DNA from: Gnetum montanum | Lineage: Eukaryota > Streptophyta > Gnetopsida > Gnetales > Gnetaceae | Reading direction: 5' to 3' | Length of the DNA: 56,309 bases | Assembly: GCA_015680685.1 (NCBI GenBank) | Contig: MNCI01022408.1 | Coordinates: 530,459-586,767 of the forward strand | Shown here: positions 10,053 through 21,791 of the stretch, piece by piece | Layout: every line of letters starts with the position of its first letter | How positions within the stretch are numbered: the stretch's first letter is position 1 | Notes under the pieces: generated by a model | The model's database searches: none | The model's input: only the letters and a program-made list of their open reading frames with translations | Told to the model about the DNA's origin: nothing | Made by a program: the position numbers and the translations under genes

Positions 10053-10064
10053 GCTCTAATACCA
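10053..10064 (-). promoter_or_regulatory. Primer-binding site of Copia C1
   Basis: The minus strand reads TGGTATTAGAGC, one base from the initiator-Met tRNA site TGGTATCAGAGC. It lies two bases from the LTR edge. Confidence 0.85.
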
Positions 10065-10066
10065 AT

Positions 10067-10486
10067 TGTTATTCCTAGTCTCTCACACATAATACTAATA
10101 AGTTTTTTTGGATAGAATAAAATATAATGCAAAAATTGGAAGGACACAAAGTTACTTTGGGAAAACCTTCAAGGTGAAAACCCTAGCAAAAATTGTATCC
10201 TAGACCATTAGTAGTAGTACAACTTCAAGATTGAAGTACAAAGAGAATTAATAAATAAAATGGAGAAGAATTATAGGTGAGGATTGCATCTTAGGCATTG
10301 ACAAAATTATATTATGTTATTAAGGATGCTCCCTTAGAATTCCTTATATATTGGTCTCATTACAAAAATAAACCCAAAATAAAAGGGAATTAAATAATTT
10401 ATTTTTGGTGTAGTTTTGTAAGGAAATGGAAAAAACAAAGGAAATATGATATAGATAAGAATAAGAATAGAAAAAATAGCATAACA
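10067..10486 (-). repeat. 5' LTR of Copia C1 (about 420 bp)
   Basis: Bounded by TGTTATTCC on the left and ATAACA on the right, so TGTTA...TAACA tips match. It directly abuts the tRNA-Met-type PBS. The partner LTR is not in the window. Confidence 0.75.
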
Positions 10487-11339
10487 GAGGTGGTAGGAAT
10501 ATGCACAATGGAAAAAATCAAGGCATATTTACCTTCATCCAATCATCCACTTTACATTAAGAGTCGCTTAGAGATATCGAACAAGTGTGATGCCTCCAAC
10601 ACTTTGATGGCTACATCATATGGTTGGCATGGACGATATGGCATGATGCATAGGTAGACTATAGGAACATAAGCATGTTGAAAAGTAAAGCATTGCATTG
10701 GTGTCTTCTACCAAATTATTGAAACACAGCATGCATGCATCTCATGCTATCTCTAGCCTCATTGGGATTGACATCGTTGGCATCGATTTCACCCACAAAA
10801 AATAGAGAATCCTAGAAATGCTTGCCTCATTTAAAGTATTGGAAAATTACATTGGAAACAACCTATAAAAACATAAAATGAAATAAAATAAAAATTAAGG
10901 TTATCTACATTTTGCAACAATGCACACAAACACAACATGTATGGACTAAGATTGAAACTGAACTATTTTATATCACTTTGATGTCAAGATCCTAGGGATC
11001 TATATGACCATTGTATCATCCATAGCTTGTAACTATAGGACAAAGTTTAGTTTCAATCATTTTCTTTTATAAAATGCATGCATATAACTTCTCATCCATG
11101 TCATTCCTTACCTTTGAGATGAATCTAGATAAGATTTGAAGTTCCTATGATGTTATAGGAAGCAAAAATTTTACACATTTTAGAAACCACTAATATTAAC
11201 AATTTCAAAGACCTATACCGGTTGAATGCAATGGGGATATAGCAAGATGTTTCAAACAAAGCTTGGTAGCTTTTTGAGTTTCCACCTTGTAAGAAGCCTG
11301 ATAATAAGAAGACAGTAATCTTGATGAAAGACAAACTAG
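10487..11339. other. Unassigned AT-rich sequence
   Basis: I recognise no gene or element. The small open frames here carry no recognisable motif. It may be the pre-insertion flank of C1 or an eroded internal part of C2. Confidence 0.4.
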
Positions 11340-11760
11340 ATTGGTGGAAAAAGTCTAAGCAAAGAAAAAAAGGGACTATAAAAAGACTTTTTCTTCCACA
11401 ACAAAGAATGAGACTATTTAGACCCTATTTTCCTAGCAAGTAAGTTATCTTGGAAGCTTTACCAAATGGACATGATGAATGCCTTCTTGAATGGTGACCT
11501 TTAGGAGTAGACATATGTGTTACTGCCTAAAGTATTTGCTATTTAAGCTAATGAAAATTTAGTGTAGAGTGAAGACTTACATAGGCAAGGCAAGCATGGT
11601 ACATCAAAATTGAGTAATTGATGAAATCCTCTTATTGTTTCACTTTATGAAACCTCTTGTACATCAAACATTTTTCAAAGAGTGCTATCAACAACAAAGC
11701 TTTAATCCTTGTGGTGTATATTAATGATATCATCATCAACAGTTTGTGTAATAGTGTAAT
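11340..11760 (+). pseudogene. Copia reverse transcriptase fragment (C2)
   Basis: Across shifting frames the translation gives 'YQMDMMNAFLNGDL' (about 11460-11500), the standard Copia RT block, then 'LILVVYINDIII' (about 11710-11750) in place of the YVDD active site. Stops and indels are frequent and the stretch between the two blocks is scrambled, so the enzyme is dead. The matching RNase H lies at 14640-15210, beyond a LINE insertion. Confidence 0.7.
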
Positions 11761-13393
11761 TGAACACCACATTGCCTTTATCTTAACAACATGGACTAAT
11801 GAGCTAGGGTAGGGAAATGAAGTGATGATAATTTTCGATAGCTAACTATCTACCTAATTTCATAGTCTCTAAATATATATTTTTCCTGTATGCCTAGGTG
11901 ACAAGTCTTAACATAGTCTCTTGGAATCAAACATGTGACTTGCACAAACATAAGTCACATACTCTAATTGAGCTATGCCTTGTGCAGTAGGATGATTGAG
12001 AAGGTAAAATATAATTTGATGTATTTTGAAATATCAAATTGTTCTGTTGTTGTTGAGATGGTCATGTGGTAAGATTATAGAAGGTTGATTGGAGCTTTTA
12101 TTACACACAGAATTTATCTTATGAAATTTATATTTATGATAACCTTAAGAAATTTTTTAGAATTTAAAATAAAATGAAATGAGTGACTGCAATAGATGTA
12201 AAATTATAGTTTTGTTGAGTTCTTTCCAAGTTATCAAAAAATGCGCACTTGTAGTGATGTAATTTTTTGAAGTGATATTTATTAGAATGTAAAGGTTCTT
12301 GTGATAAAATTTTATTTCAAGGTTTCTGCAAATGTTGGATTTTTAAAGAATCAAAAATCACATCAAACTATTTAGAAATTAGAGAGATATGAACAATGAT
12401 ATTGACTATCACTTATTTTACTTAATTTTCAAGAGGTAGAAAATTATGCAATTTGTAGAGGCTAAATCTCCCAATTTGTAGTAGATCTTGGCATGAAATT
12501 TGTATAGTATTTCAACTTTCAAATGTAACTAGAAGTACTAAAAAATGTTGAGAATTTAGAAAGATATAGCCGAACTAGTGGATGTTGTTCTTTCTAGAAT
12601 GTGAAAGTGAAAATAATAATAGTGATTTTTTATGGTGGTTTATTGTGAAAAGTGGTGAACATAGAAAATTGGTGATGAGGTGATGAAATTGTGATAAATA
12701 GTGATGTACTAGTAATAGGATTTTGATTCAATAGTGATAAAATGGTAGAAAAAAACAAATTTGGAGCTTCAATGACTATTCATGAGTGATTCATGGTTCA
12801 CATATTTATAAGCTATTCAGGCATTGGAGACTATGGGTAGTTCCTTAGAAGTCTTGTGATCATGAATGAAATTGCACCATAATACAACCATTGGGGCCTT
12901 TTTTTTGGGCTTGCAATTCATGGAAAATACATAATTATGGTCATAAGCTAAAGAGATAAGTTTACAAGTTGGTTGGACTTTGTCACAAAAAATAAATAGT
13001 TATGGTTATAACAAAAAACTGCCATGACTTAAATTATAGTAACATTGGTTTTCATTTTTTTCTTTTAAACATGAAAATATTCCACATAAAAAATGTTAAT
13101 AGTTCAGTTCTTAGGGAATCAATTATGAGATTTCATTAATTTAAATAAAATATTCTTTCGGCCAAATAATAAATATATATTAGAAATATATAGCTAAACT
13201 AGTAAAAAAATTTCTAATATATTTGGGGCCATATTAATATAGATTTTTCCATCAAAGGAATAATCTACAAGCTATAGATGGTACAGTACTTATATTTTTA
13301 TTTTCTAAAACATGACTCTTGAACTTATGACTTTTTCATATTTTATATTAATTTTTTATAAAAATAAATATTGTACAAGGCTTTACTGTATTA
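11761..13393. other. Unassigned AT-rich stretch inside the C2/LINE region
   Basis: No readable gene. At 11801-11850 a purine-rich GGGTAGGGAAATGAAG is followed by TGATAATTTT and GATAGCTAACTATC. This resembles a PPT plus LTR start and has a relative at 16965-17015. The rest is not interpretable by eye. Confidence 0.35.
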
Positions 13394-14500
13394 GACTTGG
13401 AAAAGCATATAACAAAGTGTCTAAAGATATTATTTGGTTGGCCTTGTGTAGGAAAAACATTCTTGATAAAGGCAAATGACAAAAAGAACTCATGTAGCCA
13501 ACCTCATTTTGTTGGGACAAGGTTAGGATGATGATGATGATGATTCAAAACATGTTTGAAGGAGTTGCCACTAAAATTAGAACACCGATGGAATAACAAC
13601 TAATTTTTCAATCATAGTATTATCCCATACTTATTTTCCATTATTATAGATGAATTAAGAAAGGAAATACAAGATGAAATACCTTGGTGTGTGCTATCTG
13701 CAGATAATATTGTGTTGGTAGATATAGCTTGAGAAAATATTTCTTCTAAAATATAAAAGTGGAGACATGCTCTAGAATAAAAAAGGCTTAAAAATTACCA
13801 TAAGTAAGACAAAAATATATGAAATGAAATTTAATAACAACATAAATAGTGGTAAAATAGAAGTAACGATTTAAGGTTAAAAAGACCATCACCGTAAGTA
13901 GTTTTGCTACATGAGGTTAGTCTTCCAATGAAATGGTGAAATTGATAAAGAAATAAATAATAGAATTGAGGCAGGATGATCAAAATAGAGACAACTTAGT
14001 GGTGTTCTATGTGACAAAAGACTAGTAATAAAATTGAAGGGAAAATTTTACAAGATAACAATTAGACCTACCATCTTATATGGTGTTAAATGTTGGGTAG
14101 TACAAAAAAGGCATGAACAATAAATCAATGTCATAGAAATGTGAATACTTTGATAAATGTTGAATGTTACATGAAGAGATAAAATACATAGTACAAACAT
14201 CAAGGAATACTTAGTGTGGCTTCTATTTCAGATAAGGTACAAGAATGGTAGCTTAGATGGTTTGTACATGTGCAAAGAAGAGTAAACAAATGAACCTATA
14301 AACAAAGGCTACTATATCATTGTTCTAGGAAAGCCACCAAAAGGAAGACCAAAGAAGACATGAGAAAAAATGATTAAAGATGATTTCAAAAAATTAAAAA
14401 GAAACAAAGATCTATCTTTTCACAGAGGTGAATTATGAAAAAGAACTCATGTAGCTAACCCTATTTTGTTAGGATAAGGCTAGGATGATTATGATGATGA
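13394..14500 (+). pseudogene. RTE-like LINE reverse transcriptase and 3' end
   Basis: Non-LTR retrotransposon fragment. Recognisable blocks in order are 'DLEKAYNKVSKDIIWLAL', 'MFEGVATKIRTPM', 'LFSIIIDEL', 'IQDEIPWCVLSADNIVLVD' (the FADD box, here SADN) and 'RLRWFVHVQRR'. The 3' end then carries the 'GTAGCTAACCC...GGATAAGGCTAGG' sequence typical of plant RTE elements, with a GAT-rich microsatellite tail. It is 5' truncated, with many stops and frameshifts, and it splits Copia C2. Endonuclease sequence is not seen. Confidence 0.75.
13481..13543 (+). repeat. Second copy of the LINE 3' end inside the LINE
   Basis: AAAAAGAACTCATGTAGCC and the following sequence, with a (GAT)n tail, repeat the element's own 3' terminus at 14438-14500. 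The copy interrupts the RT reading between the 'DLEKAY' and 'MFEGV' blocks. Confidence 0.65.
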
Positions 14501-14639
14501 CATGGATTTATTGCATAATACATATTTTTCTAATATAAATAGAACATTTATTACTTTAACTCTTGGTGTTCTACACATGCTTGATCTTCTAAACACATAT
14601 TCACAACTTGGACTCTTATATAACATATTGATGTGAGGA

Positions 14640-15210
14640 CTTCAAATGCATACTATATCTAATAGCACATACATGGAGGCAGGTTTACATGTATTGAAGT
14701 ATATCATAATAATAGTTTAGATGGCTTTGATGTATTGATCGAGATAATTTTCAAACAATTGCATATATAGATGTAGATTGAGTTTTTGCAAAAGTGACAA
14801 TGTATCTATCACTATAATAGTAGTTTAGCTAGTAGGTAACATTGTCCCTTGGTTGAGTTAGAAATAGAGACAATTTCACTCTCTTTAGTAGAAGCAAAAT
14901 ATAGGGCTTATATTTTTGCTTGCATAGAAATCAATTGGCTTATACAACTGTTGAAATATATGGGGGAGTAGATTGACATCCATGTCATTTTATTATATGA
15001 TAATCATAGCATGTTTAAGCTAGTGAAGAACTTAGTTTCATGAAAGAAAAAAGTGCACTCAAGTGCATGTCCATTTCATACATAGTTGCTATGCAGATGG
15101 AATTATTAACATGCAATATATTTACAAATATAAGTATATAGTGAATGGTATCCCAAAGGCTCTTGCATGATTTGCATTTAAAGAATTTAAACAATCCTTT
15201 ATATTAGTGA
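14640..15210 (+). pseudogene. Copia RNase H fragment (C2)
   Basis: Reads, with frameshifts, 'IAYIDVD' (the YSDADWAG block), 'LVEAKYRAYIFACIEINWL' (the TEAEYRAL block), 'LLYDNHSMFKLVKN' (the CDNQSAI block) and 'KKVHSSACPFHT' (the KHIEVHYHFI block). These are the ordered motifs of Ty1/copia RNase H. It is the continuation of the RT fragment at 11340-11760. The catalytic acids are partly readable, but the frame is destroyed. Confidence 0.7.
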
Positions 15211-18209
15211 TTAATGATTTCTAGGAGTGACATGCAACAAGGTGAGAGATGGTACTATATATGACAACATGTGAATAGATGATTATCCCCTAAATACATA
15301 GTTTGTCAAGACTGTTTTAAAGAGTCATCTAGACTAGAGTAAGTGTGAAGTTACAATTGATCAAATATTGAAAAGATACTTTTTGAATATTTGAATTACA
15401 TATAGACTAGGTTGTTAATGCCTAGGTGGTTCTACATCATCATTTCATAATCATGCCATGGGCTATTTTGTGCATTTATTTTTAGGGTAAATTTGTAAAT
15501 TTAGAGCACTTGATTATGCCTTATATTAGGCTTTAATATTGATTGGATTTTCCTATATGTTTTTATGGGATTAATTTTTTGTTCTTATAAGGTTATTTTA
15601 GTCTTTTCCTAAGCTAAATTCTAGAGAGGTAATTTAGGTGGAGTCATTAGGAATCTAGGTGATAACTTGGAGTCCTACTTTTGAAAAAATCTCATGATGG
15701 AAGTAAGGGCTAAAATGGTACTATATCATATTCAACCCTTCTATAAGTTTTATAAATACCTTCTTGAACTTCAAGCTAGTACATAGAAGGTTAATATTCC
15801 ATGTGAGTGATAACAATGCTTTCAACTCTTCTGCTTATGTTTCTCTTGTGTAAGCTTTCCTTTCTTCTTTTAACTCTTGTGAATTTCATTATTATTTTCT
15901 TTATCTCTAATATTTAGGATTGTCTCTTTTCATTCCAAGGATAGATTTTTCTATTTAGTGAAAAGGATGATTATTCCATTTTCAACATGAGATCTTGGTT
16001 GGTTAACCACCATTACCCTCTACAATTTCAACATGGTCTACATTCTCTTCAATTTCCTTCTAAAAGCACTTTTAGACAAGAGTGGTGTTAAGTTAGTGGT
16101 AAGGGCCTTACCATGTAAACCTCAAGTTGTAGGTTTAATTGTACTAGGCAACACTGAGTTATGCATTAAAAAATTATGTAAAAAGAATCTTGAAACTGCT
16201 CTATTTGATAGATCTAAAAGAGTTTTAGTAGATGTAAATAAAAATTCAATTTTAGTTTTATTAAATGTGAAGAAACCATTTTAGCATATCTTCCTTCCTT
16301 TTCTCTCTTGTATGAAAAACCCCTAAACATCTTCTAGATATTTGTATATTACAATAGTTTAAAACAACTTATGAATAAGTCTAACAACATTGACATTCAT
16401 GTAGTTCAAATTTGAATTATAATATTTGGTGGTGGATGGTGCTCTCTTAATCTTTTCCTTTTCTTAATAAAAAATTTTAGATTATCAATATCTAGCTTCT
16501 ATTGAATATGGCCAAACTATGTTGGATTTTCTTTGTTTATTTTCTTTTCTATGTGCAGAACCTCAACTTCTTCATAACATATTTTATTTCTTGCAATGCT
16601 AGAGAATGTATTAGTAATAATTCCTTTATTTTTTATCCTTAAATGCTAAGATAATCTTTAAGCCACATAATTATACAAGCATGCTAAGCACTAAAAATTC
16701 TAACCACATTGACCTTAAATCCAATTAAAGTTTGACATACAATAGTGTATTATGGATATTGCTCTTATACTCTTATCCTTTAGTCTTGGATGGGATTTTG
16801 TTGTCTTTATCCCTTTTGATTTTTTTATAGGTTCACTTAGGAATTTCAGGCTTATCGTACTTGCAAAGGAATGTGTCCATGTTTAAAGAGACAAGAATAG
16901 GGTTCATGGCTCAAGATGGGTTGTGAATTAAATTATATTATATTATCAATTTGGGATGATCCTTTAGGGATGGAGGGTAATATTATGATAGTTTTTTATA
17001 GATAGCTATCTATCAAACACTACTATAAACATGTATTTTTATTAGGTTCTGAGGTGGCATGTTCTAGTTTAAATCTATACTTCTTCCATGCATTATTTCT
17101 TTATTCATTTTGTAACTCATAGATGTTTTACATCTGTATTGGTTAACTTCTTTTCAATCATCTTAATCAGAACCTATAACCAATGATAATCATATGTTGC
17201 TAAAATCATGTGGGTGTAAGCCATGTGCAAATCATTCTAAATAAATTTTCCCTTTTGTAAGGATGCCACACTTCTTCATAAGTTTCAATGATCCCATGTT
17301 ATGGTTCTATACTCTATATTGTATAAATCTTATTGATTCATGTACTATTCCCTGGAAGATTTTCTACATGTCCTTACTGGAACCATTAAAAGATAATAGG
17401 AAATACATATTACCCTCATATTTTTGAATGCTAGATATGTGAAATCTTGATGTTCTATTCTAGAAATATATTGTATGAGATCCCTAAAGATTGGAAAAGA
17501 GTAGAAATGACCTTTCTAAGATCTTGAAGGTATTTTATATAAATCTATAAATGCACCTCCAAAACTTTATTTTTTATACTTTAAGTATCCCACTATCACC
17601 TTTCCTTTGGACATTTTCAATCTTTCTATTAGGACTATATACAACAATATGACAACATTATGTTACCCATAAATGCATTATCTATAGAGAGCGAAACATG
17701 TGTTCATAAAGTTCATTTATGGAGTTATCTTTCAATGAAAATAAGAACTAGTATATTTTGATGGAAAGAACATTATTCTCTACCTTGAACATGTTAAAGG
17801 ATGACTCTTGGATCATCTCTGTAGATGACAAGTTAACTTACAATAATATAACACTAATATATTACTTCTTGTTTATGTTTATAGATCCTTAATATATTTA
17901 TTATGAGAAATACATGATGAATTTTTAAAGATGTGATGAATGAATCCATGTAATAATTCTATGAGTATGGATTTGAATTTATATACATGAAATAAGGAAG
18001 TAGGAAAAAGAAGGCTATTCTCAAACAATATGCAAGACAAGAGGCCCAATACATGGTTTGAGATTAAGTATGAAAATAGGATAAAGAATAAACTCTCTAT
18101 GATATATGTCTATGAGATCATGGATTTAAAAAAAAAGGATGAAGCATGGAATATGAAACATTATGTGAAAAAAATCATAATATACATGTATGAAAAGTAG
18201 AAAAGTCTA
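15211..18209. other. Unassigned 3 kb, probably eroded LTR sequence
   Basis: No coding motif. A TATA-like TTTATAAATACC near 15750, followed by 'CTTCAAGCTAGTACATAGAAGG', could be a Copia LTR promoter, fitting its place after the C2 RNase H. At 16965-17015 a purine-rich GGGATGGAGGGTAAT precedes TGATAGTTTT and a perfect palindrome TAGATAGCTATCTA, resembling 11801-11850. The 83-codon open frame at 16033 has no recognisable features and I do not call it. Confidence 0.35.
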
Positions 18210-18770
18210 AAATACATAAAGAATAGTAGTCGGTGTTGATAGCTTTAACCCAAAAGTGATAAGGAATATTTTGGTCATTCAGTATGATTTTTCCCATTTT
18301 AGTCAAGATCCTATTTTAACTTCTGGCTACACCATTTTGCTGAGGAGTTCTTGCAGTAGAAAATTGATGAAGTATGTTGTTCATTTTACAAGATTGCTCG
18401 AATTTTCCTCTATTGTCACTCTTGATAACTTTAACACCATAGCCTTTTTCTTTCTGCATCTGATTGCAAATCCTTAAAATTGATCAAATGCCTCACTCTT
18501 ATGACATAAAAAGGAAACCTAAGTAAAACAAGAATAATCATCAATAATGAATAGAAAGTACCTTTTCTTTTCCAAACTAAGTGTTTGACAAGGACCAACT
18601 ACATCCATATGAAGTAGATCTAAGGGATGAGAGGTAGATATAAAATTTTTCTTACCAAACCTTACCCTTGTTTACTTTCCTTTCTAGCATGCCTCACAAG
18701 TGTTAAGATTAAAGTCTTTGAGTTTGGATAGCCCATGAACCATTTCCTTTGTTACAAGAGTCTGAAGAAT
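18210..18770 (-). pseudogene. Copia integrase of C3
   Basis: Minus-strand reading gives the zinc-finger end 'CEACQKGKQTRVRF', then 'LLHMDVVGP' (first catalytic Asp region), 'FIIDDYSCF', 'VIKSDNRGKFE' (second Asp) and 'RTPQQNGV', where the catalytic Glu is expected next. Here 'ARS' replaces the usual 'VER', so that Glu is not readable. The order and spacing are classic Ty1/copia. It ends at 'FWVKAINTDY', where the element is truncated. Stops and frameshifts are present. Confidence 0.85.
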
Positions 18771-18992
18771 TTATTTGTTTATGTGGCCTAGCTTCCGATG
18801 CCATAGACAAGTATTGTCTATACTACTAATTAAGTACATATATTTAAGGTTAGAATTATTTTCAAATACAATGGTATAAACATTTCCTTTTCTATTTCCT
18901 TCTATTAAAATGTCCCCAGAGTTTAAGTCTTTTATTCTACACCTCTCTCTAGAATATGTTACACTCAAATTTGAATCAAAGCTGACTAACAC
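18771..18992 (-). pseudogene. GAG-pre-integrase domain of C3
   Basis: A 73-codon open frame ending 'NTCLWHRKLGHINK', the His-rich start of the Copia integrase zinc finger. It joins protease and integrase in the polyprotein. The open stretch is internal to pol, so the ATG is incidental. The integrase region continues in the next feature. Confidence 0.88.
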
Positions 18993-19260
18993 TAAGAAGA
19001 TTACGTTTTAAGCCTTGAACAAAGAAAACCTTATTTATAGTTGGTGTTCCTTTACCTTTTCCTCCTATGGTATCAATACCTATGATTATAGCCTCCACGT
19101 CATCTCCAAAAGTGATAGTTCCATAAGTTTATTTTTAGAAGTGGGTAAAGTAAGTTTTATCACCTGTCATGTGACTTAATCATCTACTATTAATATACCA
19201 CATGCTTGTTTTGGCATCAAACAGAGCTATTTGAGCCATTAGGTTCTTTTCAGGCTTCCT
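18993..19260 (-). pseudogene. Copia protease of C3 (active site mutated)
   Basis: Minus-strand translation shows 'MWYINSRWLSHMTGDKTYF', equivalent to the Copia protease block WYLDSGCSRHMTG. The DSG triad reads NSR, so it is inactive. Further along are 'ITFGDDVEAIIIG' and 'GKGKGTPTINKVFFVQGLK'. Stops interrupt it. Confidence 0.8.
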
Positions 19261-19896
19261 CTCTTTTTGTTTCCAAACCTACAAAGTTCCTAGCCTAGAT
19301 TGTGTTTGCTAAGACCTAGTATGTGGTTTCATCCTAAAATGGTAGTATGCTTGAATATGACTAGATTTTTCACAAAAGAAATAATTTAAGATTCTAGGCT
19401 TTGATGTTTTACCAAACCTGGATTAGATTTCTTTTGAAGATTCAGTTAGACACATCATTTTGTCTCTAGTTTGTGGGCTTTTCTAAAAAGTTCTTATTTA
19501 TCTATTTAAACACATTAGTTAGTTTTTGAATCTCAGTCTCAAGGTCTGAGTGTTCTTTCTTAAGATAGGAACATTCATCATTAAGAACCAAACTTTTCAT
19601 TTCCTTGTTATGTAAAAAATTTTGACACATAAGTTCTAGAAAGAAAAAACTTCATGAAAAAATAGTCCATACATTTCTTCAAAAGAATATTCATTGTTTG
19701 GCCTTCTCTTGTTGTCTAGATTATCATAAGTTTTATCACCTTTGCAATTGTAGTCTTTGCTATTCCTAAATGTAAAGAAGGGAATGAAATATTTACCTTC
19801 ACAAATGTGATATACGATATGAATGTAGCAATTGATGAAGCACATTAATCTCCTTGTATAATTATGCTTGATGTTGATTGTCCCTTCCTTATTCAT
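19261..19896 (-). pseudogene. gag: gag of C3
   Basis: Starts at the ATG at 19896-19894, 28 bases from the PBS, with an 86-codon open frame, then continues with stops to the protease. The N-terminus 'MNKEGTINIKHNYT' is plausible for Copia gag, but most of the capsid sequence is not recognisable and appears partly deleted: the whole gag region is only about 630 bp. Confidence 0.6.
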
Positions 19897-19923
19897 GTTT
19901 CTTTATCTACAAGAGATAACCAA

Positions 19924-19935
19924 GCTTTGATACCA
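19924..19935 (-). promoter_or_regulatory. Primer-binding site of C3
   Basis: The minus strand reads TGGTATCAAAGC, one base from the initiator-Met tRNA complement, two bases from the LTR edge. Confidence 0.88.
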
Positions 19936-19937
19936 CT

Positions 19938-21046
19938 TGAAGATCAAGAACCTAGAAAGGAAGGTGAATAGGTTCCCCAAATCACAAGAAACAACTATCA
20001 TAAAAAAAAATAATTAGGTGGTTCTTCAACATGGGTAGTCCAGACTCAGAGGATAGATTCCTTGCACACCTTTGGACTTTGCTTTTTCCAAAATGTGGTT
20101 TGGAGGACACCACAACCTTTACAAATTTTGAGCTCTGCTAAGGAGAGCTTTACCACTATGAAATCTCTCAACCCCAAAAGTTCCTAACTAGATCAAAGAG
20201 TCATTTAAAGGATCCCACAACCTATACAATATAGAGCTCTGCTCTAGAGTGTTTTAACATAGCAAAAAAACTCAATCTTGTAGGATCTTGACAAGCTCTA
20301 AAAAAATGTCTTCTCGCAAGAAGCACATCAACCCCTTAGAGCATCATGAAAAGAAAAATAATTACAAGGAGAGAATGTAACTCAATTTACAAATTCCTTG
20401 TACAATGAAGTACAATTCTACCACAAATCAAACAAATGATGTGACAATTCAAGTACATAAGTACAATAGTATAAGATACGTAATGATGGCTTTGATGTTG
20501 ATAATACTTGCTCTATTACCAAGAGTTGGAAGTCTACTTATAGCCTCGAAGTTTTTTAAAAATACCTCAAAATTTGTGCAATAGCTATTTAATGACTGGT
20601 GTAGATGTCTCCTTTAAGATTAGAATGTCTCTCTAAAATTAGCTTCAGCTTTGGGAAGATGTCTTCTTTTAGAATGGGATGTCTCTAGGGAGATGTCCTC
20701 TTTCCAAAGGAGACATCTTCTATTTTTGAAAGACATCTTCCTATGATTGACTTCCTCTTGTCCAAGATGTCTTCTATTCCATAGAGACATCTTCTCAACT
20801 TTTGAGCTCTTGTTTGTCAGGCTTTCTCTTATTTATTTAGCTTTCTCTCAATCCTTGGAGCATCTTCATTTATCTTGTAGTCTTTGTACTTGTCCATTCT
20901 TTCATTTTTCCTATGAAGTGCCATGCTTTCTTGAGTTCTTGTTCATGATGTGGAGTTCTTGCTCATGACCTATAAGCACATCATCCACAAAAAACATTCT
21001 TTGTTCTCCATTTTCCTTAAGGTTTTGACATACCAAAAGGTCAACA
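19938..21046 (-). repeat. 5' LTR of C3 (about 1.1 kb)
   Basis: Left edge TGAAGATC abuts the PBS. The right edge GGTCAACA gives TGTTGACC as the LTR start on the minus strand. The right edge is inferred from the TG...CA rule because no second LTR is present for comparison. Confidence 0.65.
20606..20789. repeat. Cluster of TGTCTC-type motifs inside the C3 LTR
   Basis: Exact TGTCTC or its complement occurs at 20606, 20626, 20680, 20710 and 20784. Near-copies (TGTCTT, TGTCCT, AGACATCT) lie between, on both strands and often within AGATGTCTTC. The stretch is a degenerate repeat array in the putative U3. Confidence 0.7.
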
Positions 21047-21744
21047 TAAAAGACTTTCAAAATAAACATCTTTTACAATGACAATTTAAATAGGTTATGC
21101 TTTTTTCATTTAAGTTTTCCTTTTTATTATTGGCTATTAATTTTTATAGCTTAGATGAGTGCTTATGTATGTTTCCGTATGTTATAGATTAGTAAAAAAC
21201 AATATTGTAAAGATTTATTTTCTCTATATAAAAAGGTTTATCTTATTCTTATTATCCTTATCAAATAAGATAGGTTTTACTAGTGTCAATTTTCAATAGG
21301 CATGATATGAAATTTATGTTATTTTAAACCTTTTAAACAATAAATTATTTTCTTACAACATCACATTATTCTTGAAATTTATATTTATTGGGGAAGTATG
21401 TTAATAGATAGCTCATATTCATGAAATAATAGTTTTCATAAAATTTTTCTCTTATAACTATGAGGATGAAAGAATTTAGAACTTAGTAATCAAAAAAGAT
21501 ATAAAGATTTAATGCCTAAGTCATGAGAGACAACTAAAAGGAAAGATTTATTCTTCAATATTAGTAGAACAAATTGTTATTTTTGATACTTAGTTCATTT
21601 TATGAATATAGAATATCATTCATTAGCTTAATATTTAAGTTGTAGCTATATGGAGTTATCCATGCTTAAGTGAGACTAGAAACTAGTAGCCACCTAAAAT
21701 AGGTAAAACCTAAATTGAAAGAGAATAGTTTTCCTTTACCAATA
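21047..21744 (+). repeat. 5' LTR tail of B1
   Basis: Ends TTTACCAATA just before a PBS-like site. The last ~80 bases (CTAGTAGCCACCTAAAAT) match in order the A-family end (CCAGCAAGCACCTAAATC). The upstream part is lost behind Copia C3. Confidence 0.55.
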
Positions 21745-21747
21745 ATA

Positions 21748-21764
21748 TGGTGCTTGAAGGATGA
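21748..21764 (+). promoter_or_regulatory. Primer-binding site of B1 (eroded)
   Basis: TGGTGCTTGAAGGATGA aligns with TGGCGCTACAAGGAGGG of A2. Confidence 0.5.
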
Positions 21765-21791
21765 CATGAAGAACCCTAATTTATATAGCTT

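Larger units (their letters stand above)
18210..21046 (-). mobile_element. Ty1/copia element C3, minus strand, 3' part missing
   Basis: From right to left: 5' LTR (21046-19938), tRNA-Met-type PBS, gag, protease, GAG-pre-integrase and integrase. The sequence loses Copia character near 18210, so RT, RNase H and the 3' LTR are absent. It sits against the 5' LTR remnant of B1 at 21047. Confidence 0.85.

Noticed and set aside
16033-16284. 83-codon open frame as a gene.
   Set aside because: Low-complexity, hydrophobic AT-rich translation without motif, start context or homologous copy in the window.
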